Positions 44,330 to 55,275 of a DNA stretch of 64,000 nucleotides are shown one piece after another; the first letter of the stretch is position 1, and each line of letters opens with the position of its first letter. The notes beneath the pieces were generated by a model, which had not been told where the DNA came from, ran no database searches, and saw only the letters and a list, made by a program, of their open reading frames with translations. The stretch is from Notamacropus eugenii. Its lineage: Eukaryota > Chordata > Mammalia > Diprotodontia > Macropodidae. The stretch covers positions 336,430,651 through 336,494,650 of the forward strand of contig NC_092874.1 of NCBI RefSeq assembly GCF_028372415.1. Reading direction: 5' to 3'. Made by a program: the position numbers and the translations under genes.

Positions 44330-45240
44330 GTGGTTTGGGATGCTGGGAATCCTGAAATATAAGGGTACAGGAGGGATCTGCCTGGAAAGAATTCAATCAC
44401 TCTAGCTTTCTTTCAGTCAATGTAGCAAGGTTTATTATAATACCAACAGAGCTGGCAAGATTCCTAGTAAATCTGCAACTTGATGAGGATGGGGCTGATA
44501 CATACAAGAAAAGGGAAAAAGGGTCAGTGAAAAGATATTGATGGAATTAAGGAGTGGTAAGTAGCCTGGGATAGGCCATGTGTAGACAATGAAAGGGGTA
44601 AAGTGGTCAGAGAGCCACAGTGAAAGGGCAGTTAAAAGGATTAATGAGTGTCTAGGTGGAATAGGATGGGTCAGATGAGTCAGGTGAAACACCAGGGACT
44701 GGGTTGTGTGGGAAAGTTCAGGACTGGGCTGCTTTCAAAGACATGGTCTTTTCTTTTTAGAAATCTATATCAGCAAGCACCCTAGCACACCCAGGATGAC
44801 CTGCTAGCACAGGTTCTTTGATCAGCTTTTCTAAAGGAAAAACAGTTTCAAAGGGGTCAACACTCTTACTTTAATTGAACATATGTAACTCATTCACTAG
44901 TTCAGGGGGAAGGTCAACACCCTAAACGTGGAGAAAATACAAGCAGAGAAATATAGAGAAGAGATCCAATAGACAGGGCTCCAATTGTCTAAACAACGTA
45001 ATAGATACGTAATCACCAGACTAGGGAGCACCAGCATCTGGGTTCTCAAAGCTGGGGGGCTTCTTAACAATGGTTACCCAGAGTCTTGTCTGGCCAAATT
45101 ACAAAGAAACATTCTTCCCATGAATGACCCCCAAGTAAAATACCAACCTCCCAGTATATATAGTTTTCAACTAATAGGATCAGAGCCAGAAGGCATGTGA
45201 CTCAGCACAGGTGTGAATCACCAGGGTTAAAAAGTGATTG
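44330..45240 (-). mobile_element. LTR-like sequence, antisense (tentative)
   Basis: On minus, AATAAACCTTGCTACATTG (about 44,438-44,420) is followed by ~90 bp to 'ttcccagca', the look of a poly(A) signal and U5 end. The region upstream is non-coding and not otherwise classifiable. No terminal repeats or duplication could be fixed. Confidence 0.35.
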
Positions 45241-45420
45241 ATCCTTCATATGTTTATAACTTAGTGTGAGCCTAGGAAACTGAGCTTCAGAAAAAAAACA
45301 ACAAAAAACTCACCACTTACAAGGTCCAGGTCCCATCACACCATCATACTGAAATGTTCATATTTGTTAATGTTTAAGTTCATAATAACAAAGAAAATAA
45401 AGAAAAATGCCCCATGTAGA

Positions 45421-45990
45421 TAATGTTCTTATTATCCAGTTGTTTTAGTCATGTCCAACTCTTTGTGATCCCATATGGAGTTTCTTGGCAAAGAAATTGG
45501 AGTGATTTGCCATTTCCTTCTCTAGGTCATTTTACAAAGAGGAACAGCTAGGTGGGGCAGTGGATAGAGCAGCAGTGCAGGAGTCAGGAGGACCTGAGTA
45601 CAAATCTCACTTCAGACACTTGACACTCACTAGCTGTGTAACCTTGGGCAAATCACTTAACCCCAATTGCCTCATCCTGGGTCATCTCCAGTCATCCTGA
45701 TGAATATCTGGTCACTGGATCCAGATGGCTCTGGAGGAGAAGTGAGGCTGGTGAGCTGCACAGCCCTCCCTCACTCAAAACAAAGTCAAGTGCAAGTCAT
45801 GTCATTATTTCTCTGATGGCATGGTCTTCTTCGGCAACAAAGGATGAACATACACACATGTTACAAAGAAAGAAACTGAGCCCAACAGGGTTAAGTGACT
45901 TGCCCAGGGTCACACAGCTAGTAAGTGTCTAAGGCCAGATTTAAACTCAGCAAGATTAGTCTTTCTGACTCCAGACTCTATCCACTTCAA
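45421..45990 (-). repeat. Older MAR1-type SINE split by a younger one
   Basis: Antisense halves 45,430-45,540 ('tttcttggcaaagaaattgg') and 45,870-45,985 ('cccagggtcacacagctagt', 'ctgactccagactctatcc') are separated by the plus-strand SINE at 45,541-45,860. Confidence 0.85.
45541..45860 (+). repeat. SINE with tRNA-core head and RTE-type tail, inserted in older SINE
   Basis: Head 'acagctaggtggggcagtgg', body 'ggtcatctccagtcatcctg', tail 'ggtcttcttcggcaacaaag' and 'gatgaacatacacac'. TTACAAAGA at 45,532-45,540 and 45,861-45,869 is the target-site duplication. Tail matches RTE 3' ends. Confidence 0.88.
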
Positions 45991-45999
45991 CACATATGA

Positions 46000-46580
46000 T
46001 GTTCAGAGAAATGTAAATTAAAACAGTTATTAGGCATCACCTCATAACCCTCAGATTATCAAAAAAATTCTACATTTATGGGGATGTACAAGAAAAGAAG
46101 TCCACAGCTAGCTGGTCTGTGAATTACTTCAATCACATTGGAATTATGCACAAAAAAATGTGTATGTCTATCAGCATGGGAATGACCAAATAAGTTGTAC
46201 GTAAGGAAATATCATTATGCCAAATGACAGGATGCCAATAAAGAAATCAGAGAAACTAAAAAAGATCTTTATGAACTGATGCAAGGGGAAGAAAGCAGAC
46301 CTAACAAAACAACACTCATGATGATCACAGTACTATAAAGGAGAGCAACCTAAGGTACTTTAAAATCACGTAAAAGATGACTGCTCTTAGTTTTGGAGGA
46401 CTGATAATGAAACACATTTCCCTCTTTTTAAAGTGGAGGTTGTAGCTTATAAATGCAGATTACTGAATACTCAGTCATACGTGATTAATATGTTGTTTGT
46501 TTTACTTCATTATTTTCTTTGTTATGGAGGAGGGAGCAGTATACTGGGTGGTATTTGGAAATGACAATGATAGAAGAAAA
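46000..46580 (+). mobile_element. Degenerate L1 3' part
   Basis: 'cagagaaatgtaaattaaaa', 'tatgaactgatgcaagggga' and 'agaaagcagacctaac' follow the L1 ORF2 end in order. Broken. Confidence 0.6.
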
Positions 46581-46599
46581 ATCAATAAAAGATCATTTA

Positions 46600-47540
46600 A
46601 ATATTTATAGCACACACACATATAGTAGCTAAACTAGATGGTCTTTAAATTCTTGAAAAAAAGATAATGGGAATACTTGTATGAAGTGATTCAGAGTGGA
46701 CAAAGCAGAATCAGTCTAAGGAGAGTAATAGCTCCTGCAAGGGAGGGGCTAAATGATCCCAGTAACCCTCATAGAGGATGACAGAATAGCAGGTGGCCTT
46801 GAAGAAAGGACCTCATCAGACTACAGCAAAGGTAAAACAGGAGAATGAAAGAGTTGCACCCTCTTCTTCAGTGAATAGGAGGTTTACTAACTACGGAATC
46901 ATACTACTCCTTCAACTGGTCTTAAGCTACAAAACTGATCCTCTTTAAAACATATATCTAGTGGTCAAAGGGTCTATATAGTTTAGGGATTTTTTGAGTA
47001 GAGTTCTAAATTGTGATGGAAAAATTGTTAATATAATGACAGAAAATTGCTAATATCAAATGTAACATTATCTATGACCTACTACTCCCTCTGAAAAATT
47101 CTAGTAATGTCAGACTTCTAGTAATGTCCTTGCATTCATGCTCTTGGAGGCATTTACTCTCAATTGGGTTGAGCTAAGTCCCCACCCTAGGAACTGCTTG
47201 TAAACAAGGCCAGCTTGAGCCTGATCAACTGCCAAAGTGACTTTTAGTGTCCTTGTGTCCCTCACTGGGATTTATAGTGAGTTTGATCATGAAGGGTAAA
47301 AAAGCCAGATTTCCTTGCCCAGATTGCTGAGGGTGGCTGAGGTCTCATGACCACGCCTTGCTACCTAATATGATCCCCACTTCTTTTCTCCTGAAAGTAC
47401 AAGAACCTTTCTTATGAGTCTCCTGACGGGACATCATCCAGAGGCACAGGTTTGTAACCCTGTTATCTTGATTTAAGATGTCTTACTCCTCCACTTAGGA
47501 GTTTAATTTTTTTCAGGACTTGACACTTTCCTGAATGGTT
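46600..47540. other. Intergenic, unclassified
   Basis: No open frame or known RNA. Parts (about 47,100-47,530) look repeat-like but I cannot assign them. Confidence 0.4.
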
Positions 47541-47720
47541 ATACCAACTCACAGCACCATTAACAAAAAATTAATGTTCCTTTTCTCTCATAACCCCTCC
47601 ATCAATTGTCTTCTTCCTCTTTTGTCATCTTTGCCAATCTGATGGTTGTGAGGTAAAACCTCTAAGGTGTTTTCAGTTTGCATTTCTCACAAAGACACAT
47701 TTTCAAAACATGCAAATGGT
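47540..47720 (-). mobile_element. L1 fragment, antisense
   Basis: 'ataacccctccatcaattgt', 'tttgccaatctgatggttgt', 'gaggtaaaacctctaaggtg' match the antisense L1 segment also seen at 9,280-9,340 and 9,780. Confidence 0.7.
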
Positions 47721-47929
47721 GGGGCTACATCCAAGACTCAAGCCACAACAAAACCTGTTTAGGTATCATTGAAGATACGTCCACAAAACCAAAGATTTTC
47801 ATATTTAAGCAACAAGAATGCTCATGCCTTCAAAATTCATTTCTATTGACACAATGAAACTTTTTCCTTAAATACTCATTTTATATACTTTTCAGATGAT
47901 CAGAATAGTTGTGTCAGTAGACAACAAGC

Positions 47930-48095
47930 TTCACTGGTGCCACCGAAGGTCATAGGTTTAGAGATGGATATCCTATTTTACTAAATAGTTAAGTAACATG
48001 CTTAAGATTACATGGATTATGACAAAGGTGGGATTCAAACCCAGGTCCTTTGACTCCAAATCCAAAACTTGCCCCTGTATTGCACCATAAGACAA
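47930..48095 (-). repeat. MIR-like SINE, antisense
   Basis: 'catgcttaagattacatgga', 'gggattcaaacccaggtcct' and 'ttgactccaaatccaaaact'. Confidence 0.65.
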
Positions 48096-48479
48096 ATATT
48101 GAATACTCCTTTGCTTTTCACTTTAATATTTCTTTCCTCTTCTTTCTCTTTCTTCATTTTTCTTTCTGTCCTAACCCTCACCCATCCCCTGATCCTTTAA
48201 CTCTTCATCTTTCTTTCCCTTTCATTCTCCTTTTATCTTAGACTTCCTTTTTACTCACTCATTTCCTCTTCCCTTGTCTATGCCTCAATCATTCTAAAGT
48301 CACTGCCTAGTTGGACTGTTGGCAGTCAGAGTTAGAGAGGTTACCCAAGTCCTAATATTAACTTTTATAGAACAGTACAACAGTTTGTGCCAATGATGCT
48401 ACTTTATCTTGCGATCAGGGTACTCATGTAGTTCTAAAAGCTCTATCCTTCATGATGAAGTAATTTGGTGAAATTGCAC

Positions 48480-48660
48480 ATATTCTTTTTAAAAAATATA
48501 TTTTATTTTCCCCCAATTAGATGGTAAAACAATTTTTCAAAACACTTTTTGTTTTGAGTTCCCAATCTTACCCTCCCTCTCTTTTCCTTTCCCTCTTCCT
48601 GAGATGGTAAGCGATCAGATACAGATTGTGTACGTGTAGTCACATAAAACAGGAAATTGC
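48480..48660 (-). mobile_element. L1 3' UTR fragment, antisense
   Basis: 'ttattttcccccaattagat', 'tttttcaaaacactttttgt' and 'gagttcccaatcttaccctc', the complement of a marsupial L1 3' UTR. Confidence 0.6.
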
Positions 48661-49020
48661 ACATATTCTTGATACATGTTGGTGTCCAAGTCTGCCTTGG
48701 CTTGAGTCGGACTCTAGGATGAAATATCAAATTCTCTTTAGCTTTTAGCCCCAAACTGTCTTTCCATTAAACATTACTCCACTTCTCTTACTCTGAAGTC
48801 TACCAGAAATGGTCCTTCTCTGGTTTCTTTATTCATGACACTTAATTTTCCTTTGTCCTGGTCCTCCTCTAGGCTGAGAATGCGCTCCCTCCTTTCCTCC
48901 ATCTCATAGAGTCCCTCTTTTAACTGCTAGTGCCCTCCCTCCCAAACTGCCTGTATTTAGTTATTTTGTACTTATTTGTATTTAATCATTTTACATTTAC
49001 ACTGTAGACTTCACTATGTT
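48660..49020 (+). other. Intergenic; possible L2 3' scraps
   Basis: Pyrimidine-rich with 'tagacttcactatgttggag' at the end. May be L2, but too degraded to be sure. Confidence 0.35.
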
Positions 49021-49990
49021 GGAGGCAAGGCACAGTGTGTCACATGAGCTCAGGTCAGGCACAAGAGTTCACATGAACATTTGGGATGGACCTGTTTCTA
49101 AATTTGCACATCTCGTGTTTCTTTTGAGCTACTGCAATTCTGCTTCATTATAGAGTTCGGTGTCTTTGTTGAGTCAGGCATGCCATGCTGGACGATCCTT
49201 TGCCAGTGTCTCCCATGTCACACAGTGGATTCCAAAGGTCTTCAGAGAGACCTTAAGAATGTTCTTGTATCTCTTCTGACCTCCATGTGAGCACTTGCTT
49301 TGTGTGAGCTCTCCATAAAAATAGTCTTTTAGGCAAACATATGAGGCATTTGAATGATATGTTTAGTCCATCAGAACTGTGTTCTCTGCCCTAGGTGTGA
49401 ATGCTTGGCAGTTCAGCTTGAGAAAGGACCTCAGGGTCTGGTACCTTATCCTGCCAGTTCACCTTCAGAATCTTCCTAAGGCAATTCAGATGAAAGTGGT
49501 TTGGTTTCCTGGTACGGTGCTGGTATACTAGGTTTCACAGGCTTACAACAATGAGGTCAGCGCATGGCTCTGTAGACCTTAGATGAAAGAGGACTAAAGT
49601 GGAGGGACAGTTGGTGCATGATTTTTTTTTAGCACATTATTGTGCCCTCAATGCAGCCTCTGAAGCTGAGATGCAACAAAGTATGGATTGATTGTCTTCT
49701 CCTTGAGCTAATTTTGGCCTAACAATTAATACCAAGAAAACACAGGTCAGAACCACATCATCTATATGTGTGACCACTGATTACAGAAAATGGAGAAATT
49801 TTGATTACTATGGATAGGTTCACTTACCTTGGCAGTAAACTTTCCAGAGATGTACACATAGATGATGAGGTTGATGCATTCATTGCTAGAGTTAACTCAG
49901 TAGTTGGGAGGCTCCAAAGAAAAGTATGGGAGAGGAGCAAATTAAACGCCTATCAAACTGATGATCCACCTACATTAATGAGATTGTAGA
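49021..49990 (-). mobile_element. RTE LINE with 5' inversion
   Basis: The minus strand at 49,590-49,021 reads the RTE C-terminus: KVYRAM, then in shifted frames LAG..TRP-type text, 'H-M-E-V-R-R-D-T', RHWQRIVQHGMPDSTKTP. The plus strand at 49,618-49,990 reads the segment that should precede it: FGLTINTKKTQ and FTYLGSKLSRDVHIDDEVDA, ending VWERSKLN. The two parts are contiguous in the family but face opposite ways, as after twin priming. Confidence 0.8.
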
Positions 49991-50024
49991 TCTATCAATA
50001 CATGGAAGCATTGGATGAAGACAA

Positions 50025-50130
50025 AATTAAAAAAAACTGAGCATTTATTAAGTGCTTGCTATGTGCAGACATTGTCTCATAACCCTAGGGATATATGAAC
50101 TACTGCTGTGCTGTGAGATTTTCTGAAGAG
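50025..50130 (+). repeat. SINE fragment, 'gcttgctatgtgcag' type
   Basis: 'gagcatttattaagtgcttg' and 'ctatgtgcagacattg'. Confidence 0.65.
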
Positions 50131-50249
50131 GACTCAAGCAGAGAAAGGAGGTGACAAGGATTGAGTCAGAGTTGTTGGCAGCTGTCCTCCAGGTCTGTAA
50201 TGCTAATCCAGGGGGTTCTGTCCCCTCACCTTCGCCTTTTAGCTTCCAG

Positions 50250-50855
50250 GGCTCACTCAAGACTCAACTAAAACTCTACCTTCTATTTACAGCCTTTCCC
50301 AGGCTCTCCAGCTGCTACTGATGTAGACCTGCACAACTTGGCAGTAGATAGGGGCCCAAATTAAAATAGGCTAAACTTCTTCAGTTTACAGGTTTTTAGG
50401 GGCTCACGTTCCAAGTAAAGGTACAATGATGGTTGGTAGGTACGATGATGGTTGGTTGTCACACGTCATGTGACAAACAGGAGACAGTGTGCAGTAGCAA
50501 CCCACCTGCCAAGTTATGTGATGGGTATAATAGTAACCAGTGGAAGGCAGGTTAAGAAGGGCATGGACAAAGCACTCGTTATGTCCTCTACATTTTTTGT
50601 GGGCAGCCAGAAATCCTTTGGTGGGCTGCAAATGGCTGGTGGCCTGTGTGCTGCGCAGGCCTGTACTAATGCCTTCTTTTAGAAACCTTCCATCTACTCT
50701 GCATATATGTATCTTGGATACCTAGTTATTGACACGTTGTCTACCCCATTGGAACGTAAGCTCCTTGAGGACAGGGACTATTTTTCTCTATCTCCAGCAT
50801 TTAGCTTAGTGCCTGGAACATAATAGGGACTTAATATGCTTATTGACTGACTAAT
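50250..50855 (+). mobile_element. LINE L2 3' end, interrupted
   Basis: L2 text at 50,250-50,330 ('ctcaagactcaactaaaact') resumes at about 50,665 ('gaacgtaagctccttgagga', 'cagggactatttttctctat', 'agtgcctggaacataatagg'). The 50,330-50,660 interruption is not recognised. Confidence 0.7.
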
Positions 50856-50869
50856 GAAGTCATTGGTGA

Positions 50870-51290
50870 ACTTAGAATCAGTTCTAACACCAGCACTTCC
50901 TTAGTTCAGTTTTCATGTTGGGATGCCATAAGGCACTCATAAATCAGTTATGAGTGAACAGTTAATGAAAGGAGGCTGACTTTGTTCTAACATAGCAAAA
51001 ATATGACAAGGACACAATAGCATTTAACTAGCCCCTTCCTGTTTATATGGAAATGAATCTGTTCATCATATGGTGAAGGATGAGGTCATTCAGAGGGATC
51101 TTCAGAAATCCATCAAGTTCAAAGGGCCCCAACTCCACATGGCCTTAGGTAACCAGGAAGTCCTGATCAATTAATTCCCTCTGACAGCTTTGTCTCTTTT
51201 TAGGAAAAGGTAATCCATGTCACAAGAGGAAAGGAAGAAGGACCTGGCCCTATGCCATGGTTTAGGTGGGAGAAAAGAAGCTTCCTGTAG
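50870..51290. other. Intergenic, no feature recognised
   Basis: Mixed-composition sequence without open frames of note or a repeat I can name. Confidence 0.4.
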
Positions 51291-51294
51291 GTTG

Positions 51295-51537
51295 TTTGTT
51301 GTTAAATCGTGAACTCTTTGTGAGTTCATTTTGGGGTTTTCTTGGCAAAGATACTGGAACGGTTAGCTGTTTCCTCCTTTAGCATGTTTTACAGAAGATG
51401 AATTGAAACAAACAGGATTAAGTGACTTGCCCAGGGTCACATAGCTAGTAAGTGTCTGAGGCTAGATTTGAACTCAGGAAGATAAGTCTTCCTGATTTCA
51501 AGCCCAATGTTCTATCCACTACATTGCCTAGCTGTTC
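51295..51537 (-). repeat. MAR1-type SINE, antisense
   Basis: 'tcttggcaaagatactggaa', 'cccagggtcacatagctagt', 'gatttgaactcaggaagata' and 'tctatccactacattgccta'. Confidence 0.88.
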
Positions 51538-51539
51538 TT

Positions 51540-52827
51540 GTTTCCCTTTAGGGAAAGCTCATCCATATTACTCCAGTGAAGGAGGTGGGATGGGCCTAAC
51601 TTATATGGAGAAATGTTGTTGGATATTAATCCTATTATAATGAATCACATTTGGTTGGCTTACAGAGTAGGCATCTCAGCGAAGCTTTTGTCTCCAAAGT
51701 GAGAAGCAGAGTAGAGGCCTAGTCCAAGGAAAGGTTATGCTTCCTGGGTTGCCCAATAGGTGAAGAAAGACCTCACTCACTCTGACTCACCCACTTACTA
51801 TAGGGCAACAGTAGCATCTGCAGAATGAGGGCCTGTTTCTTTCCCTAAGCCTCAAACTTCACCAGAGAGCAGAACCTGCTTTTTGCAAGGATGAAGCTTA
51901 TGATATTTTTCATTTTACTCTGGGAGTTTAGATACTGTTTTCATTAGTTTGACTTATTTTTAAGCAGGATTTCCTTCATTATTGGTGCAAAAATGTTAAC
52001 TTATTTTTTTTCTTAAAGCTCAAGGTTAAAATTGGAATTAGCACAACATTGGCTACTTTTGAGGAATGTTACTGGATACTTCATTTTAGAAAAATTTTAA
52101 TGTTGCATTTGCTGAATTTTAAAATAATCTTATATACAATTTCCTTTTGAAGGGTACTTCTATTTCCTGATATATTTTGTTTTTTCTCTCACTGAAGCTA
52201 GAAGTTGAATTTGTTTTGTTTTGTTTAAAATGTTGTTTTTCTTTTAATTAATATTAAAATTGCTTTGCTTTTCCTTTGTTTCCTATTTGTGCACTGGCCT
52301 TCACTGACTTTGATCTCCATCTATGTTATATCTACGCATTGATGCTCATTATGTGTTGGTGTTGAGGTGAATTCTAAACCTTATATAATTGCCTATCTAT
52401 ACCTAAGTGCAAACCATTTTTCAGTTAACTATTTATTTGCATGTTTGCTGTTATCAATTTGCATAATGGTTTGTGGTTAATTAATAAATAGCTATTGCTT
52501 TGGAATTTGGCTAAATTGTTTAGTCTGTGGATGTCCCTTTGGTGATTAAATATTTGAATTATGGATCAATTTGGTGAAAATGAGAGTGTGGAATTGTAAA
52601 ATATTGTCTTTAGATGGATGTTGACATTTATAAGGAATTGTTATTTGAGGTTGTGTAGTATGTATGTAAGTGTGTATATGGAAGACTGAAATTATTTTAG
52701 AAATCTAAAGGATAAATAAAAAAGAATTTGGGGTACAGGAAGGCTACAGAATAGTCTATATTGAGATGAGATTAGGAGAAGCTACTAACGATATACTCCA
52801 TGAATTACCAGTCTCATATGACAGTTT
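51540..52827. other. Intergenic, no feature recognised
   Basis: AT-rich and apparently single-copy up to the HAL1 target-site duplication at 52,828. Confidence 0.5.
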
Positions 52828-52839
52828 AAAAATATTTGG

Positions 52840-52900
52840 GTGGGCGGAGCCAAGATGGCGAAGTAGAAAGACGCACATACACATAGCTCCGAACCCACAA
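52840..52900 (+). promoter_or_regulatory. HAL1 5'-terminal promoter with YY1-like site
   Basis: GGGCGGAGCCAAGATGGCGA at 52,842-52,861 joins a GC-box-like GGGCGG with CAAGATGGCG, the placement known for the YY1 site that sets the start point in human L1. The same block ends the copies at 749 and 19,527. The following 5' UTR is rich in CpG. Confidence 0.65.
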
Positions 52901-53678
52901 ACCACAGAACGGCTAGAGGGGACCAACCCAGGGCGAATTCTGCACCCAGAGACCACGGAATATTGGAGCGAGGGAGATTTCTGTTCTGGAGAGACCTGCA
53001 AACCTCTCACGGGGGGTCCTTCGCGCCATGGACTGGGCGCCTGGACGGGGAGCAGAGGGCAGCCTGGCCGTGGCCACGACACCGTGAGGAAAAGATCCGA
53101 GAGGGCTACGGGGACAGGATCTCCAGCGGCCACGTGGGTCCCCCCACCCACAGAGGGACCTGCAAACCTCTCGCAAAAGGTCCGTCGCGCTGCAGACGCG
53201 GAGCCCAGCCTGGACCTGCGGCGGCCGCGGCTCCGAGAGGCACAGATCTGAGAAGGCTCCAGAGACGGGATCTCCAGCGGCGGCACAAGCCCCGCCCCCA
53301 ACAGGTGACTGACGGGGGTAGGTGAGAGAGTCTCTTTGGCGGGTTGAGAGGGGAGTGGGGTGACCCCATGGCTCGGGCCCCCCCAGGAGATAGAAGCTGA
53401 GAGGTGGCTACAGACAGGGGCTCCCCAAACGGGCGGGAGCCTGGATCCATTGTGGAAGGTCTGTGCATAAACCCCCTGAGGGAACTGAGCCAGAGAGGCG
53501 GCCCTGCCCCTGACCACCTGAACTTAATTCTCACACTGAATAGCAGCCCTGCCCCTGCCAAAAACCCTAAGGCGGGAAGCAGCATTTGAATCTCAGTCCC
53601 CAAATGCTGGCTGGGAGGACCAGGAGGCAAGGTGGGTGTGAGGAGAACATTCAGAGGTCAGGTCACTGGTTGGGGAGA

Positions 53679-54755
53679 ATGCCCAGAAAAGGGAAAAGAA
53701 ATAAAACTATTGAAGGGTACTTTCTTGGAGAAAAGACACTTCCTCCCTTCCTTTCTGATGGGGAGGAACAATGCTTGCCATCAGGCAAAGACACAGAAAT
53801 CGAGGATTCTGTGTCCCAGCCCACCCAATGGGCTCGGGCCATGGAAGAGCTCAAGAGGAATTTTGAAAATCAAGTTAGAGAGGTGGAGGAAAGACTGGGA
53901 AGGGAAATGAGAGGGATGAGGGAGAAGCATGAAAAGCAGATCAGCTCCCTGCTAAAGGAGAACCAAAAAAATCTTGAAGAAATTGGCACCTTGAGAACTA
54001 GCCTAACTCAGTTGGCAAGGGAGGTGCAAGGGGCCAATGAGGAGAAGAATGCTTTTAAAAGCAGAATTAACCAAATGGAAAAGGAGATTCAAAAGCTCAC
54101 TGAAGAAAATAGATCTTTCAAAACTGGAATGGTACAGATGGACGTTAAGGACTTTATGAGAAAGACAGGTATCTCAGAACATACCGCGCAGATTCGAAAA
54201 ATGGAAGATAATGTGAAATATCTTATTGGAAAAACAACTGACCTGGAAAATAGAATCAGGAGAGACAATGTAAAAATTCTGGGACTACCTGAAAACCATG
54301 ATCAAAAGAAGAGCCTAGACATCATCTTCCATGAAATTATCAAGGAAAACTGCCCTGAGATTCTAGAACCAGAAGGCAAAATAAATATTCAAGGAATCCG
54401 CAGAACACCGCACGAAAGAGATCCAAAAAGAGAAACTCCTAGGAGCATTGTGGCCAAATTCCAGAATTCCCAGGTGAAAGAGAAAATATTGCAAGCAGCT
54501 AGAAAGAAACAATTCAAGTATTGTGGAAATACAATCAGGATAGCACAAGACCTGGCACCCTCTACCTTGAGGGATAGAAGGGAATGGAATAGGATATTCC
54601 AGAAGTCAAAGGAACTAGGACTGAAGCCAAGAATCACCTACCCAGCAAAACTGAGTATAATACTTCAGGAGAAAAAATGGTCTTTCAATGAAATAGAGGA
54701 CTTTCAAATTTTCCTGATGAAAAGACCAGAGCTGGAAAGAAAATTGACTTTCTAA
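53679..54755 (+). CDS. HAL1 ORF1 protein (L1 ORF1p-like), 358 residues, intact
   Basis: RNA-binding nucleic-acid chaperone of the L1 ORF1p family, which forms trimers on its own RNA. Start chosen at MPRKGKRNKTIEGYF because the same start is kept in the copies at 75 and 18,852; the frame is open 31 codons further upstream. Residues ~50-180 form a heptad-rich coiled coil (KEVQ/KEIQKLTEEN repeats). ~190-285 is the RRM-like domain opening RRDNVKILGLPENHDQKKSL. The C-terminal domain has ETPRSIVAKFQNSQVKEKIL, STLRDRREWN and RITYPAKLSI and ends ERKLTF. No frameshift or stop, unlike the other copies here. Whether it is expressed is unknown. Confidence 0.9.
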   Translation: MPRKGKRNKTIEGYFLGEKTLPPFLSDGEEQCLPSGKDTEIEDSVSQPTQWARAMEELKRNFENQVREVEERLGREMRGMREKHEKQISSLLKENQKNLEEIGTLRTSLTQLAREVQGANEEKNAFKSRINQMEKEIQKLTEENRSFKTGMVQMDVKDFMRKTGISEHTAQIRKMEDNVKYLIGKTTDLENRIRRDNVKILGLPENHDQKKSLDIIFHEIIKENCPEILEPEGKINIQGIRRTPHERDPKRETPRSIVAKFQNSQVKEKILQAARKKQFKYCGNTIRIAQDLAPSTLRDRREWNRIFQKSKELGLKPRITYPAKLSIILQEKKWSFNEIEDFQIFLMKRPELERKLTF

Positions 54756-54900
54756 CACAAGAATGAAGAGAACCATGAAAAGGTGAACAGCAAAGAGAAG
54801 TCATAAGGGACTTACTAAAGTTGAACTGTTTACATTCCTACATGGAAAGACAATATTTGTAACTCTTGAAACATTTCAGTATTTGGGTACTGGGTGGGAG

Positions 54901-54920
54901 TACACACACACACACACATG
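54901..54920. repeat. (CA)n in HAL1 3' UTR
   Basis: Short CA run followed by 'catgcacacatg' units; youngest and shortest of the three homologous HAL1 arrays here. Confidence 0.85.
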
Positions 54921-55239
54921 CACACATGCACACATACATAGAGACAGAGTGCACAGAGTGAATCGAAGAGGATGGGATCATATCTTAAAAAAAAAATGAA
55001 ATCAAGCAGTGAGAGAGAAATATTGGGAGGAGAAAGGGAGAAGTTATATGGGGCAAATTATCTCTCATAAAAGAGGCAAGCAAAAGACTTATTAGTGGTG
55101 GGATAAAGAGGGGAGGCAAGAGAAAAACATGAGGTCTACTCTCATCACATTCCACTAAAGGAAAGAATATAATGCACACTCATTTTGATAGGAAAACCTA
55201 TCTCATAATACAGGAGAGTGGGGGACAGGAGCACAAGCC

Positions 55240-55275
55240 GGGTGGGGGGGAGGATGGAGGGGAGGGCAGGGGGAG
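55240..55275 (+). other. G-quadruplex-prone tract
   Basis: Several runs of three or more G separated by 1-7 bases on the HAL1 sense strand. Similar G-rich purine tracts occur near 34,200-34,262 and 39,400-39,430 in the other copies. Confidence 0.65.

Noticed and set aside
44330..47540. Endogenous retrovirus with coding genes
   Set aside because: Only one LTR-like segment is visible. No gag, pol or env-type frame could be read on either strand.
49801..49989. 62-residue frame MITMDRFTYLGSKLSRDVHI...
   Set aside because: Matches the RT C-terminal region of RTE LINEs; it is the inverted half of the 49-50 kb element.
52756..53630. Long minus-strand and plus-strand frames (up to 253 residues)
   Set aside because: They lie in the GC-rich 5' UTR of the HAL1 at 52,840, with no domain and proline/arginine/glycine-rich composition.
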